Assembly: GCF_023806565.1 (NCBI RefSeq)
Contig: NZ_JAMTDV010000037.1
Coordinates: 1-32,830 of the forward strand
DNA from: Accumulibacter sp.
GTDB taxonomy: Bacteria > Pseudomonadota > Gammaproteobacteria > Burkholderiales > Rhodocyclaceae
Direction of reading: 5' to 3'
Length of the DNA: 32,830 nt
Both the position numbers and the translations under genes were made by a program. The notes beneath the pieces are model-generated. The model did no database searches and had not been told where the DNA came from. It saw only the letters and a list, made by a program, of their open reading frames with translations. Below, one piece after another: positions 9,620-18,456 of the stretch; positions within the stretch are counted from its first letter, which is position 1, and each line of letters begins with the position of its first letter.

Positions 9620-9961
9620 ATGCCGATTTACGCCTATCGTTGCGCTTCCTGCGGTTTCGAAAAGGACCACCTGCAAAGGCTTGGCGAGCCGGTGTTCGAG
9701 ATCTGTCCGCACTGCGGCCAGGCCACGTATCGCAAACAGGTAACGGCCGCAGGTTTTCAGTTGAAAGGCACGGGGTGGTACGCCACCGATTTCAAGGGCA
9801 AGGGCGGCGCGCCGGCAGCACCGGCGGGCGAAAGTGACGGCAAGACGGGAACGAAACCAGCCGACGGCGCCGAGGCGGGCAAGAACGCAGAAGTGGCGAA
9901 GAGTACAGAGAGCGCAGCAAGCGCCGCCACTTCCGGAGCCACAGCGTGCGGCGGCAACTGA
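9620..9961 (+). CDS. FmdB-family zinc-ribbon protein
   Basis: A 113-residue protein starting MPIYAYRC, the signature opening of the FmdB/CxxC_CxxC_SSSS regulatory-protein family. The ribbon uses C8, C11, C29 and C32, followed by the RKQVTAAGFQLKGTGWYATDF block typical of the family. The C-terminal half is low-complexity, rich in Ala, Gly and Lys, and probably disordered. An in-frame TTG two codons upstream (9614) is less likely than ATG 9620. The gene precedes DUF502 and aspS, a common order in betaproteobacteria, and its last 16 bases overlap the DUF502 gene. The molecular function is unknown. Confidence 0.85.
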   Translation: MPIYAYRCASCGFEKDHLQRLGEPVFEICPHCGQATYRKQVTAAGFQLKGTGWYATDFKGKGGAPAAPAGESDGKTGTKPADGAEAGKNAEVAKSTESAASAATSGATACGGN

Positions 9962-10578
9962 TCAAGCGCTACTTCATCACCGGACTGCTGATCTGGGTTC
10001 CGCTGGCGATCACTGCCTGGGTGCTGGTGTTGATTGTCGGCACCATGGATCAGTCGTTGCGCCTGCTGCCGGAGGCGGTGCATCCACGCAACGCTCTGGG
10101 ATTCGACATCCCTGGCGCAGGGGCGATTCTGACACTGCTGATCCTCTTCGGCACCGGTCTGCTCGCTGCCAACTTCATCGGGCAGCGCTTGGTCGTCTGG
10201 TGGGAAAGTCTGTTGGCGCGTATTCCAGTTGTCAACTCGATCTATCATAGCGTCAAGCAGGTTTCCGACACGCTCTTTTCGTCGTCCGGTCATGCCTTTC
10301 GCAAGGCGCTGCTGATCGAATATCCCCGGCGCGGATCATGGACGATCGCTTTCCTCACCGGCAAGCCGGGCGGTGACGTGCTTCGCCATCTCGATGGCGA
10401 GTATCTCAGCGTCTATGTGCCGACGACGCCGAACCCGACCTCGGGCTTCTTCCTGATGCTGCCCAGGGCGGAAGTGATCGAACTGGAAATGAGCGTGGAT
10501 ACCGCGCTGAAGTACGTGATCTCGATGGGGGTCGTCGCTCCGGCGCCGCGGGCGCCGAGCACTCCCGGCAGACCATGA
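9946..10578 (+). CDS. DUF502 family membrane protein
   Basis: A 210-residue conserved membrane protein. Two strong transmembrane segments are visible near the N-terminus (YFITGLLIWVPLAITAWVLV and GAILTLLILFGTGLLAANF), followed by a soluble region containing IPVVNSIYHSVKQVSDTLF and PTTPNPTSGFFLML, which are hallmark motifs of DUF502. The GTG start at 9946 overlaps the FmdB gene by 16 bases and fits the family N-terminus, a few basic residues before the first helix. The function is unknown; linkage to aspS is conserved in related bacteria. Confidence 0.85.
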   Translation: MRRQLIKRYFITGLLIWVPLAITAWVLVLIVGTMDQSLRLLPEAVHPRNALGFDIPGAGAILTLLILFGTGLLAANFIGQRLVVWWESLLARIPVVNSIYHSVKQVSDTLFSSSGHAFRKALLIEYPRRGSWTIAFLTGKPGGDVLRHLDGEYLSVYVPTTPNPTSGFFLMLPRAEVIELEMSVDTALKYVISMGVVAPAPRAPSTPGRP

Positions 10579-10604
10579 ACCGAACCCTGTAACCCGGAAA
10601 AAGC

Positions 10605-12407
10605 ATGCGCACTCACTATTGTGGACAAGTCGATTCACGGCTCATTGGCCAGGAGGTCACGCTCTGTGGCTGGGCCCATCGCCGCCGCGATCACGGCGGC
10701 GTCATCTTCGTTGACCTGCGCGACCGCGAGGGCGTGGCGCAGATCGTTTGCGACCCCGATCGTCCGCTGATGTTCAGGACCGCAGAGTCGGTTCGCAACG
10801 AGTTCTGCCTGCGTGTCAGCGGACGGGTCCGTGCGCGGCCGGCGGGGACAGTCAACGCCAACATCGCGACCGGCGAGATCGAGATTCTCTGTCACGAGAT
10901 GGAAGTCCTGAACCCGTCGCTGACCCCGCCGTTTCAACTCGACGAAGAGAACCTGTCGGAGAACATTCGCCTCTTGCACCGAGTGATCGACCTGCGTCGC
11001 CCGTCGATGCAGAAGAATCTGCAACTTCGCTACCGGACGGCGCGAGCTTTTCGCCGCTTCCTCGACGCCGCAGGTTTCATCGACGTCGAGACTCCGATGC
11101 TTACCCGCAGCACCCCGGAAGGGGCTCGCGACTACCTGGTGCCCTCGCGCGTTCACCCCGGGCATTTCTTCGCACTTCCGCAGTCGCCGCAGCTCTTCAA
11201 GCAGTTGCTGATGATCGCCGGTTTCGACCGCTACTATCAGATTACCAAGTGTTTTCGCGACGAGGATCTGCGTGCCGACCGACAGCCCGAGTTCACCCAG
11301 GTCGATATCGAAACCTCGTTCATGGGCGAAGACGAAATCATCCGCTTGATGGAAGAACTGGTGCGGGCGGTGTTCCAGGAGGTGATCGCGGTCGAACTGC
11401 CGAATCCATTCCCGCGTCTCCGCTACGCCGAGGCAATGGAGCGCTACGGCTCCGACAAGCCCGACTTGCGGGTGACGCTCGAGCTCGTCGAAGTCGCCGA
11501 CGTGCTGAAGGACGTTCCCTTCAAGGTTTTTGCCGCAGTCGCCAACAGCGAAGGTGGCCGCATCGCTGCCCTGCGCATTCCCGGCGGCGCCAGCCTGACG
11601 CGTGGCGAAATCGATGCCTATACGCAATTCGTCGGGATTTACGGAGCTCGAGGACTCGCCTACATCAAGATCAACGACGTGACCCAGCTCAACGAGAGCG
11701 GTCTGCAATCGCCGATCGTCAAGAATCTGCACGCGCGCGCGCTGCAAGCCATTGTCGAGCGGACGCGAGCGCAATCCGGCGATCTGATCTTCTTCGGCGC
11801 CGACAAACGCAAGGTGGTCGACGATGCGTTGGGAGCTCTCCGCGTCAGGATCGGCCATGAGAAGGGTTTTGTAAACGGCAGCGCCTGGGAGCCGGTGTGG
11901 ATCGTCGATTTTCCGATGTTCGACTACGACGATGAGGAGAAGCGCTGGACTGCCTGTCATCATCCCTTTACCAGTCCGAAGGACGAACATCTGGCGTTGC
12001 TGGCAAGCGACCCCGGGAACTGCCTGGCCAAGGCCTACGATCTGGCGCTGAACGGTTCCGAACTCGGCGGTGGTTCGGTACGGATTCACCGCGCCAGCGT
12101 ACAGGAGCAGGTGTTCCAGGCCCTGGGCATCGGTGACGACGAGGCGCAGGCCAAGTTCGGCTTTCTCCTCGATGCGCTCAAGTACGGCGCGCCGCCACAC
12201 GGTGGTCTCGCATTCGGTCTGGACCGAATCGTCACCATGATGGCCGGCGCCGAGTCGATCCGCGACGTCATTGCCTTCCCGAAAACGCAGCGCGCACAGT
12301 GCCTGCTCACTGACGCACCGAGTACGGTCGACGAAAGGCAATTGCGGGAATTGCATATCCGACTTCGCCAGAAGGTCGAAACACAAGGCGAGATTGGCCG
12401 GGGCTGA
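10605..12407 (+). CDS. aspS: Aspartyl-tRNA synthetase
   Basis: This class II synthetase charges tRNA-Asp (or tRNA-Asp and tRNA-Asn in non-discriminating forms). The 600-residue length is typical of bacterial AspRS. The N-terminal OB-fold anticodon-binding domain starts [11 protein letters not shown] and contains [20 protein letters not shown]. The catalytic core has motif 2 around [20 protein letters not shown] and motif 3 [14 protein letters not shown], and the bacterial-type GAD insert lies between them. The start is ATG 10605 with a GGAAAA site upstream. Whether it is discriminating cannot be decided from the window. Confidence 0.97.
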   Translation: MRTHYCGQVDSRLIGQEVTLCGWAHRRRDHGGVIFVDLRDREGVAQIVCDPDRPLMFRTAESVRNEFCLRVSGRVRARPAGTVNANIATGEIEILCHEMEVLNPSLTPPFQLDEENLSENIRLLHRVIDLRRPSMQKNLQLRYRTARAFRRFLDAAGFIDVETPMLTRSTPEGARDYLVPSRVHPGHFFALPQSPQLFKQLLMIAGFDRYYQITKCFRDEDLRADRQPEFTQVDIETSFMGEDEIIRLMEELVRAVFQEVIAVELPNPFPRLRYAEAMERYGSDKPDLRVTLELVEVADVLKDVPFKVFAAVANSEGGRIAALRIPGGASLTRGEIDAYTQFVGIYGARGLAYIKINDVTQLNESGLQSPIVKNLHARALQAIVERTRAQSGDLIFFGADKRKVVDDALGALRVRIGHEKGFVNGSAWEPVWIVDFPMFDYDDEEKRWTACHHPFTSPKDEHLALLASDPGNCLAKAYDLALNGSELGGGSVRIHRASVQEQVFQALGIGDDEAQAKFGFLLDALKYGAPPHGGLAFGLDRIVTMMAGAESIRDVIAFPKTQRAQCLLTDAPSTVDERQLRELHIRLRQKVETQGEIGRG

Positions 12408-12460
12408 GAGCTCTGTCGAGAAAATCGCCTCGATCAGGTAAGGGCCAGCAAGGGGGCAGG

Positions 12461-12895
12461 GTGGCCGCAGCGTGGATTTTTCACCAGATCCGATTGCGCG
12501 CGCGGAAAGTCGTTGCCTGTCTGTTCCCGTTGCTGCTGGTCGCAGCGCTCGGAGTTCTCACCGGCGTGACGCAAGCGCGCGAGGTGCACTACCTGGCGAG
12601 CGTTGCCGTGGTCGATTTGCCACCGGAAGCGAGGCAGACGCTGCGCCTGATCCAGCGTGGTGGGCCGTTTCCGTATCCGCGCAACGATGGCGTCGTTTTT
12701 GGCAATTTCGAGAGGCGCCTGCCGCTGCAGCCGCGCGGCTACTACCGCGAATACACGGTGCCGACGCCTGGCAGTCGAGACCGCGGGGCGCGACGTATCA
12801 TCGCTGGCGAGGGAGTCGAGCGCAACGTCGCGACTTCTGGTGAGTACTATTACACTGACGATCATTACCGCAGTTTCCGCCGGATACGTGAATAG
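12461..12895 (+). CDS. Secreted barnase-type (guanyl-specific) ribonuclease
   Basis: A 144-residue predicted exported RNase of the barnase/N1/T1 family. The N-terminus is a signal peptide or anchor (hydrophobic VVACLFPLLLVAALGVLTG, about residues 17-35, ending TQA). The mature part carries the family signature: GGPFPYPRNDGVVF, GYYREYTVPTPG, RDRGARRI and YYTDDHYRSF. By comparison with barnase, the likely catalytic residues are E97 in YYREYTV, an arginine of the RDRGARR block, and H135 in DDHY. The start is GTG 12461, preceded by the purine-rich AGGGGGCAGG. It lies 54 bases after aspS and two bases before a barstar-family gene, a classic enzyme-inhibitor pair. Confidence 0.88.
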   Translation: MAAAWIFHQIRLRARKVVACLFPLLLVAALGVLTGVTQAREVHYLASVAVVDLPPEARQTLRLIQRGGPFPYPRNDGVVFGNFERRLPLQPRGYYREYTVPTPGSRDRGARRIIAGEGVERNVATSGEYYYTDDHYRSFRRIRE

Positions 12896-12897
12896 CC

Positions 12898-13341
12898 ATG
12901 CGCCAGAACGACGTGCTGACCCTGCTGAAAGACTCGACACGCGCGGGAATTTACCACCTTCCGTCGAGTAACCGTACGGCGGTCAGGGCGGCTGCAGAAA
13001 GCGCCGGCTTCGCCTGTTTCGAAGTCAATCTCGCTGACGCCGACAGGATCGACGCGGTATTCGTGCAGCTGGCGCACGACCTCGCCTTTCCCGCGTGGTA
13101 CGGGCATAACTTCGATGCACTGAAGGATTGTCTGAGCGATTTCTCGTGGTGCGAAGCACCAGGGTATGTGCTGATCGTCTCCGGTACCCGGGCACTGGAA
13201 GCGGCCGACCCCGCTGCCTTGCAGGCGCTCAACGCGGTGTTTGCCGTGGCCATCGCCGAATGGCAGGCACGGAAGCTTCCACTGTGGGTGTTCTACGATC
13301 TTGGTGCGGATGGACTGGCTCCTTTTCCGACCATCACATGA
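12898..13341 (+). CDS. Barstar-family ribonuclease inhibitor
   Basis: A 147-residue cytoplasmic protein with no signal peptide. The barstar core motif FPAWYGHNFDALKDCLSDF (about residues 62-80) is clear; its acidic residues plug the active site of barnase in the characterised pair. ATG 12898 follows the RNase stop by two bases, and the last four bases overlap the nudB start (ATGA). The position directly behind the exported RNase strongly suggests it protects the cytoplasm from that enzyme before export. Specificity for this RNase is inferred from adjacency. Confidence 0.88.
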   Translation: MRQNDVLTLLKDSTRAGIYHLPSSNRTAVRAAAESAGFACFEVNLADADRIDAVFVQLAHDLAFPAWYGHNFDALKDCLSDFSWCEAPGYVLIVSGTRALEAADPAALQALNAVFAVAIAEWQARKLPLWVFYDLGADGLAPFPTIT

Positions 13342-13787
13342 TTCACTACAAGCGGCCGGAGTCGGTGCTGGTCCTGATTCATACGCCGGACTTGCAGGTT
13401 CTGCTGCTCGAACGCGCCGCACACCCCGGCTACTGGCAGTCGGTCACCGGCAGCCAGGAGGCGGACGAGTCGTTAGCGGCCACGGCCGTCCGTGAAGTTG
13501 CCGAGGAAACCGGAATTCTGGCACGCCCCGAAGAGTTGCAGGATTGGCAGATCACCAACCACTACGAGATCTTCGCCGAGTGGCGCCACCGCTATGCCCC
13601 GGGAGTGCTGCACAACACCGAGCATGTCTTCTCGCTGCAGGTGCCCGCAGTTTGCCAGGTTACCATCGCGCCCGGAGAACACCGCGAATACTGTTGGTTG
13701 CCTTGGGGTGAAGCGGCCGCGAAGTGCTTTTCGTGGAGCAACCGTGACGCGATTCTCATATTGCCGGAGCGCTTGGCGGGGCGCTGA
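13338..13787 (+). CDS. nudB: Dihydroneopterin triphosphate diphosphatase (Nudix)
   Basis: NudB removes pyrophosphate from dihydroneopterin triphosphate, an early step of folate synthesis. The 149-residue protein opens MIHYKRPESVLVLIHT, typical of NudB, and carries a complete Nudix box from G38 to I60 (GSQEADES, then REVAEETGI), with the metal-binding REXXEE core intact. It lies downstream of aspS as in many betaproteobacteria, but here a barnase/barstar pair sits between. The start overlaps the barstar stop by four bases. Its 3' end overlaps the convergent CWC gene by 32 bases. Confidence 0.9.
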   Translation: MIHYKRPESVLVLIHTPDLQVLLLERAAHPGYWQSVTGSQEADESLAATAVREVAEETGILARPEELQDWQITNHYEIFAEWRHRYAPGVLHNTEHVFSLQVPAVCQVTIAPGEHREYCWLPWGEAAAKCFSWSNRDAILILPERLAGR

Positions 13788-13977
13788 GCAGCTTCTCCAG
13801 GCACGTCCGGCAGTAGCAGCCAACTCCTGTTGCCGGTGCGCAGATCGGCGGCGGTACCGCCATGCACCAGCAGCCAGCAAGGCCAGCGGCAGCGCCGCAG
13901 ACGAAACTCTCGCCGCAGCCGGCGCATGCCACGGTCGGTGCGCCGCCAGGTGGTCGAAAGGCGTGCTGATCAGTCAC
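13756..13977 (-). CDS. Small cysteine-rich CWC family protein
   Basis: A 73-residue protein starting at GTG 13977, which overlaps the end of bufC by 8 bases. It contains CAGCGESFVCG (C18, C21, C27), CWC (C36-C38) and CYCRTCLEKL (C54, C56, C59), matching the cysteine-rich CWC family. That family is small and presumed metal-binding, with no assigned function. Translational coupling to bufC makes it the fourth gene of the bufferin operon. It also overlaps the 3' end of nudB by 32 bases, tail to tail. An upstream ATG in the same frame (14058) would lie inside bufC and is less likely. Confidence 0.72.
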   Translation of the reverse strand: MTDQHAFRPPGGAPTVACAGCGESFVCGAAAGLAGCWCMAVPPPICAPATGVGCYCRTCLEKLLSAPPSAPAI

Positions 13978-14734
13978 GTGCCAGCAATCCCTCGGCGATC
14001 CAGCGCTGGACGAAGGCAGCGGCCGTCCGTGCTGCCTGCTGGTCGCCGCTTTCGGCAATCAGCAGACAACAGTCGGCGAAGCTGGCCAATCGCGTCAGGG
14101 CGTGCAGGACACGCGCTTCGCAGGCGTCGGCCGAGCGCCAGTAACAGTCGAGGTCGCGCCGCCAGACAAGCAGAGTGTGCGGCAGTTCTTCAGGCTCTTC
14201 GCTGTCGGCTGCAGAATCGGCGTTGAGCGCTTTCCAGGTCGGTTCGATCCGCCAGCGCAGATCGACCAGCCGGACCGACGGTATCAGTCGGAAAGACAGC
14301 CCTAGCCAGTGCTCGGGCCGCAGCGCGGCGACTTCGTCGAAAGTCAGGAGCTCGGCATCGGCGGCGTCGAATGCGGAACGCATTGCCCAGTCCATGCGCG
14401 CCAAGTCGAGCAGTGCCGGGTGTGGCAGGTGCTCCGGCGCGGCAGCGAGGAAGTCCGCCAGGGTCCCGCCGAACCAGCGAATCGAGCGGAAGTGCGAAGG
14501 CTGTCGATCGATGTAAGCGTCCGCCATATCGGCGAAAGCGTCGTCGCCGAGAGCCCGCGCCAGGACCGGGAAATTGTCTCGCAGTGCGGCCGTCAGGCGC
14601 GCCCGGTAGGCCTGCAGGTATATGGCGAAGCCGCCCTCCCGCGTCGGCGTTTCCTCGGCGAACAGGCCGGGGGTCGGTTCGCCGCCAAGGATAGCCGTCT
14701 GAAAGCGTTGTTGCAGCTCGGGAAGGCTGTTCAC
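13970..14734 (-). CDS. bufC: BufC: DUF2063 partner protein of the MNIO enzyme
   Basis: A 254-residue protein with the DUF2063 N-terminal domain: [15 protein letters not shown] at the start, then [20 protein letters not shown] and [19 protein letters not shown]. In bufferin biosynthesis the DUF2063 protein works with the DUF692 multinuclear iron oxidase to bind and modify the precursor peptide. The ATG at 14734 overlaps the stop of bufB by four bases, so the two are translationally coupled. The C-terminal half is less conserved. Confidence 0.9.
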   Translation of the reverse strand: MNSLPELQQRFQTAILGGEPTPGLFAEETPTREGGFAIYLQAYRARLTAALRDNFPVLARALGDDAFADMADAYIDRQPSHFRSIRWFGGTLADFLAAAPEHLPHPALLDLARMDWAMRSAFDAADAELLTFDEVAALRPEHWLGLSFRLIPSVRLVDLRWRIEPTWKALNADSAADSEEPEELPHTLLVWRRDLDCYWRSADACEARVLHALTRLASFADCCLLIAESGDQQAARTAAAFVQRWIAEGLLARD

Positions 14735-15570
14735 GCTGCTTGCTTCCTCGTGGCCAGAGCGCGCCGGGCGAGCGAGCGTGCACTGTCGAGCTCGCCGACG
14801 AGTTCGGCGAGCGACGGGATGTGGTCGTCGCGCTCGATCATCGTTGCCACCGGGCCAAGCCGGCCGATGGTGTAGGCGTAAAGATCCCAGACTGCCGTGC
14901 AGACCGGATGATCATGGGTATCGATCAGGTAGTCGCCATGATCCTCATGACCTGCGAGGTGTATCTGGCGGACGGCTTCGACTGGTACCGCATCGATGAA
15001 AACGCGCGGGTCGAAGCCGTGATTGACGCTGCTCACGTAGACGTTATTCACGTCGAGCAGCAGCTCGCAGCCAGTACGTCCGACCAGTTCCCGAATGAAT
15101 TCCCACTCGCTCATCTCGTCCGCCAGATAACGCACGTAACTGGAAACGTTTTCCAGCAACAGGGCCTGCCCAAGGGCATCCTGGACCTGGGCCACGCGCG
15201 GAACGAGATGGCGCAGCGTCTCTTCGGTGTACGGGAGGGGCAGCAGATCGTGAAGGTTCAGCGACCTGGTTCCGGTCCAGCACAGATGGTCCGAGACCCA
15301 GGCTGGCTCGACACGGTCGACCAGCCCGCGCAATTCACGCAGGTAGCCAGCGTCAAGCGGATCGCTGCTGCCAATCGAAAGGGAGACGCCGTGCAGCACC
15401 ATCGGATAGTCTTGGCGGATTCGGTCGAGGAAATACAGCGGCTTGCCACCGGCGACGAGGTAGTTCTCGGAGATCAACTCGAGCCAGTCCACCGCCTGCG
15501 GCGCAGCCAGGAAGTCGCGATAGTGTTCGGTTCGCAGGCCAAGGCCAAAGCTTTCGAGTTTTCCACCCAT
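14731..15570 (-). CDS. bufB: BufB: DUF692 multinuclear non-heme iron oxidase (MNIO)
   Basis: MNIO enzymes install oxidative modifications on cysteines of ribosomally made peptides; BufB-type members make thiooxazole or related heterocycles on bufferins. The 279-residue protein shows the family's metal-site motifs on a TIM-barrel plan: ELISENY (E35, N36), [12 protein letters not shown] (H60), [57 protein letters not shown] and the C-terminal ERDDHIP. It lies 79 bases downstream of the peptide gene and is coupled to bufC. No missing active-site motif is apparent. Confidence 0.93.
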   Translation of the reverse strand: MGGKLESFGLGLRTEHYRDFLAAPQAVDWLELISENYLVAGGKPLYFLDRIRQDYPMVLHGVSLSIGSSDPLDAGYLRELRGLVDRVEPAWVSDHLCWTGTRSLNLHDLLPLPYTEETLRHLVPRVAQVQDALGQALLLENVSSYVRYLADEMSEWEFIRELVGRTGCELLLDVNNVYVSSVNHGFDPRVFIDAVPVEAVRQIHLAGHEDHGDYLIDTHDHPVCTAVWDLYAYTIGRLGPVATMIERDDHIPSLAELVGELDSARSLARRALATRKQAA

Positions 15571-15649
15571 GTCGTCTCTCTCGTACGGTTGGCGTTGCGC
15601 TGGACCGGGCCGCCGCTCGGCGACTCGGTCGCTCGCGTGGGTTTCGCGC

Positions 15650-15910
15650 CTACTTGGCCACCTTGCCGCCGGCGTCGGTGCATTCCTTGGCGCTGGACTT
15701 GGTCACCCAGCCCTGGCCCTTGCAGGCATTCTGTCCCTTGCATTCATTCTTGGCCGTCTTGCACTCGGAATGGCCCTTGCACGAATTGATGCCGGCACAG
15801 TGCACCGAAGATCCCTCGGCAGCCTGTGCGGTCGGAGCAACGATGCTACCGGCAGTAAACAGAGCCGCCGCAGCGGCGGCGATGGCGACACCAGACAGTT
15901 GATTTGACAT
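15650..15910 (-). CDS. bufA: BufA: DUF2282 bufferin precursor peptide
   Basis: An 86-residue peptide with an Ala-rich Sec signal peptide (about 1-30, cleavage near AQA-AEG) and a mature part with six cysteines: C38, C44, C50, C57, C63 and C77. The four central cysteines sit in a repeating SCKG/ECKT/ECKG/ACKG pattern flanked by C38 and C77. In described bufferins the core cysteines are modified by BufB/BufC and the outer pair forms a disulfide; the product is exported to the periplasm and sequesters copper. That role is inferred here from family and operon. The ribosome-binding site GAGAGGAG lies about 6 bases before the ATG (plus-strand 15917-15924). Confidence 0.92.
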   Translation of the reverse strand: MSNQLSGVAIAAAAAALFTAGSIVAPTAQAAEGSSVHCAGINSCKGHSECKTAKNECKGQNACKGQGWVTKSSAKECTDAGGKVAK

Positions 15911-15979
15911 TGTTTTCTCCTCTCGATGGATGGGTTGAGTCGGGGCTGGAAATCCGCTAGCCAGTGCTCCGACATTGCT

Positions 15980-16008
15980 TAGACGTGTCCACGGCAGAAA
16001 TGCTTACA
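15980..16008 (-). promoter_or_regulatory. ECF-sigma-like promoter of the bufA operon
   Basis: Read on the minus strand, TGTAAG (16003-16008) is followed after 17 bases by CGTCTA (15980-15985). This resembles the TGTAA/CGTC layout recognised by many extracytoplasmic-function sigma factors. It would start transcription about 60-65 bases before the bufA ATG. Bufferin operons are often under ECF control, which supports the reading. No ECF or anti-sigma gene is in the window. Confidence 0.5.
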
Positions 16009-16270
16009 AGAAAGCAGGATTTTTTTGTGTCGGCCAATAGATGCGGCACTTTTCACTGGCGGGTAGCGCGTCGACTAGCAGTTGGGTAGCCGGCCGCCGG
16101 CGAGCCCTACACGCGGGCGTGCCGCCGATCGCGCAAGGAGTTAGTTCAAGCTCGCAGCGCTTTGCTCGCCTGCGCCTGTCGCTCTGCACTAGGTCGGCTT
16201 CTGCCGAGAGCACGAATTCTTCGGAAGCGGCGTTCCACTCGCAGGTCAGCGAAGCGAACTTTCGTCGCGA

Positions 16271-16297
16271 TTAGCACTCTGAGGCGGAGAGTGCTAA
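16271..16297 (+). promoter_or_regulatory. CIRCE operator (HrcA site) upstream of rpoH
   Basis: TTAGCACTC (16271-16279), a 9-base spacer and GAGTGCTAA (16289-16297) form the perfect consensus CIRCE inverted repeat, the binding site of the heat-shock repressor HrcA. The left arm contains a possible -35 (TTAGCA, 16271-16276). A -10-like TAATAT begins inside the right arm (16295-16300) with an 18-base spacer, so HrcA binding would block this promoter. The site lies 35 bases before the rpoH ATG. Confidence 0.93.
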
Positions 16298-16332
16298 TAT
16301 AAACAATATTACTTTGAGGAGGACGTATCCCA

Positions 16333-17193
<861 letters not shown>

Positions 17194-17621
17194 GCAGAGA
17201 GAAGGTCCTTGGCTGCCGACGAAGCAGCATGACCTCGGCTGTAGGCGCGAGCGGCTGGCTTAAGGATGCGATACTCCACGGGCAGCAAGCTCCCGGGAAC
17301 TATGTACTGCGCCTGTTCCGTTAATGACCGGGTGCGGGCGCTTGCGTTGCGGAGTGATCCTGGGGAACGAGGCGAGCCGAATCTCTGGTCCAGATGAGGG
17401 AGGGGTTACGCCGCCTGGAGACGGCGTCCATGCTCATCGCGCCACCTAACCTCCTACCGCTGAACGCCAAGCGGAGATCCCGCTCTTGTTCGGTCTTGGT
17501 GGCTTCCACTGTGAGCATGATGGGGTGCCGGGCATGCGCTGCTGTAATGACACGGCTGGCCGGGACCGCAGCCGAGAGGCGATTGCGGCCACCGCACGTG
17601 GCAATCTACGATGTCGGAAGT
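17194..17621. other. 428-base region without a recognisable gene
   Basis: This lies between convergent rpoH and cytochrome c4. On the minus strand one frame is open from about 17604 to 17321, containing IMLTVEATKTEQERDLRLAF and an internal ATG at 17518. There is no clear ribosome-binding site and I recognise no family. It could be a decayed gene or chance coding. No tRNA, obvious terminator or repeat was seen. Confidence 0.5.
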
Positions 17622-18281
17622 CTAGTGCGCACGCGTCGACACATACTCGGCGACAGCTGAGATCTCCTCATTCGTCAGGCGCCCGGCGATGTCACGCATC
17701 ACCTTGCCGGGGTCGTTGCTTCGGCTGCCATCCTTGTACGCCTTGAGCTGCTTTTCGATGTAGTTCGCATGCTGGCCGCCAATTGCCGGCGCCAGCACGA
17801 CCGGCGGCTTGCTCATCACCTTGTTCCAGTCCCGATTGCCTTCGCCGGCGGGTCCGTGGCATCCGATACACGCTGGTACCGGTTCGGGACGGCCCTTGCC
17901 GCGCAGGAAGAGTTTTTCTCCCTGAGCCAGAAGCTCTCGGTTTACGGCTTCGTCCGCCTTGATCTTCTGTTTCGCGAAATAGGCGGCAATGTCCAGCAAG
18001 TCAGCATCGGCGACGGCCTGCGCCTGCGGCTGCATCTGCTCATTTTTCCGCCGTCCCGCCTTGAAATCATACACTTGCTTGACGATGTATTCGGGCAACT
18101 GACCGGCAAGTTTTGGCCAGGGGTCTGCGGGCGGCGGCAAGGCAATGCTGTTGCCATCGGGACCGTGACAGGCCGCGCACACTGCCGCTTTCGCCTGCCC
18201 GAGTTCTGGATCCCCCGCGGCGAGCGCGGCACCCGTGATTCCGAGAAACGCCACACCGAGCATGGGCATGGTCTTGAACAT
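17622..18281 (-). CDS. Diheme cytochrome c4-type periplasmic protein
   Basis: A 219-residue exported protein with a signal peptide (about 1-22, cleavage after ALA) and two class I cytochrome c domains. Their haem motifs are CAACH (35-39) and CIGCH (138-142). The probable axial methionines are in EQMQPQAQ for the first domain and in KVMRDIAGRLTNEEI for the second. Length and two-domain layout match cytochrome c4, which carries electrons from the bc1 complex to terminal oxidases. It is transcribed away from the cox operon with 175 bases between, suggesting it is the electron donor. The start has a GGAGGAAGGAAG site upstream. Confidence 0.9.
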   Translation of the reverse strand: MFKTMPMLGVAFLGITGAALAAGDPELGQAKAAVCAACHGPDGNSIALPPPADPWPKLAGQLPEYIVKQVYDFKAGRRKNEQMQPQAQAVADADLLDIAAYFAKQKIKADEAVNRELLAQGEKLFLRGKGRPEPVPACIGCHGPAGEGNRDWNKVMSKPPVVLAPAIGGQHANYIEKQLKAYKDGSRSNDPGKVMRDIAGRLTNEEISAVAEYVSTRAH

Positions 18282-18316
18282 GTTTCTTCCTTCCTCCCCT
18301 GAAGGGAAATTTAACT

Positions 18317-18345
18317 TTGCACGGTGCTGGTCAATCTGTCATACT
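18317..18345 (+). promoter_or_regulatory. Putative sigma-70 promoter of the cox operon
   Basis: TTGCAC (18317-18322) and CATACT (18340-18345) are spaced by 17 bases, about 110 bases before the cox3 ATG. They are the best hexamer pair in the divergent spacer. Assigned from sequence only. Confidence 0.4.
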
Positions 18346-18456
18346 TCCGCGGCGATTTGTCGCAGGCACGGTATTATGAAGAGTCGTTGGCCTGCTGGCA
18401 ACCGGGCCTGCAACAAGATTTGCCAACCACCAAGGACCCCGAAGGGAGGATTCGCG

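Larger units (their letters stand above)
15911..16332. other. 422-base divergent intergenic region between bufA and rpoH
   Basis: No convincing gene lies here. Open frames on both strands lack family signatures. The bufA side holds the ribosome-binding site and an ECF-like promoter (15980-16008). The rpoH side holds the CIRCE operator (16271-16297) with overlapping promoter hexamers. The middle, about 16040-16260, is GC-rich and I recognise nothing in it. Confidence 0.7.

Noticed and set aside
10635-12386. 583-codon minus-strand open frame
   Set aside because: Antisense of aspS, no recognisable protein.
16004-16213. Minus-strand small open frame between bufA and rpoH
   Set aside because: Overlaps the bufA promoter region, has an Arg-rich shadow-like composition and no ribosome-binding site.
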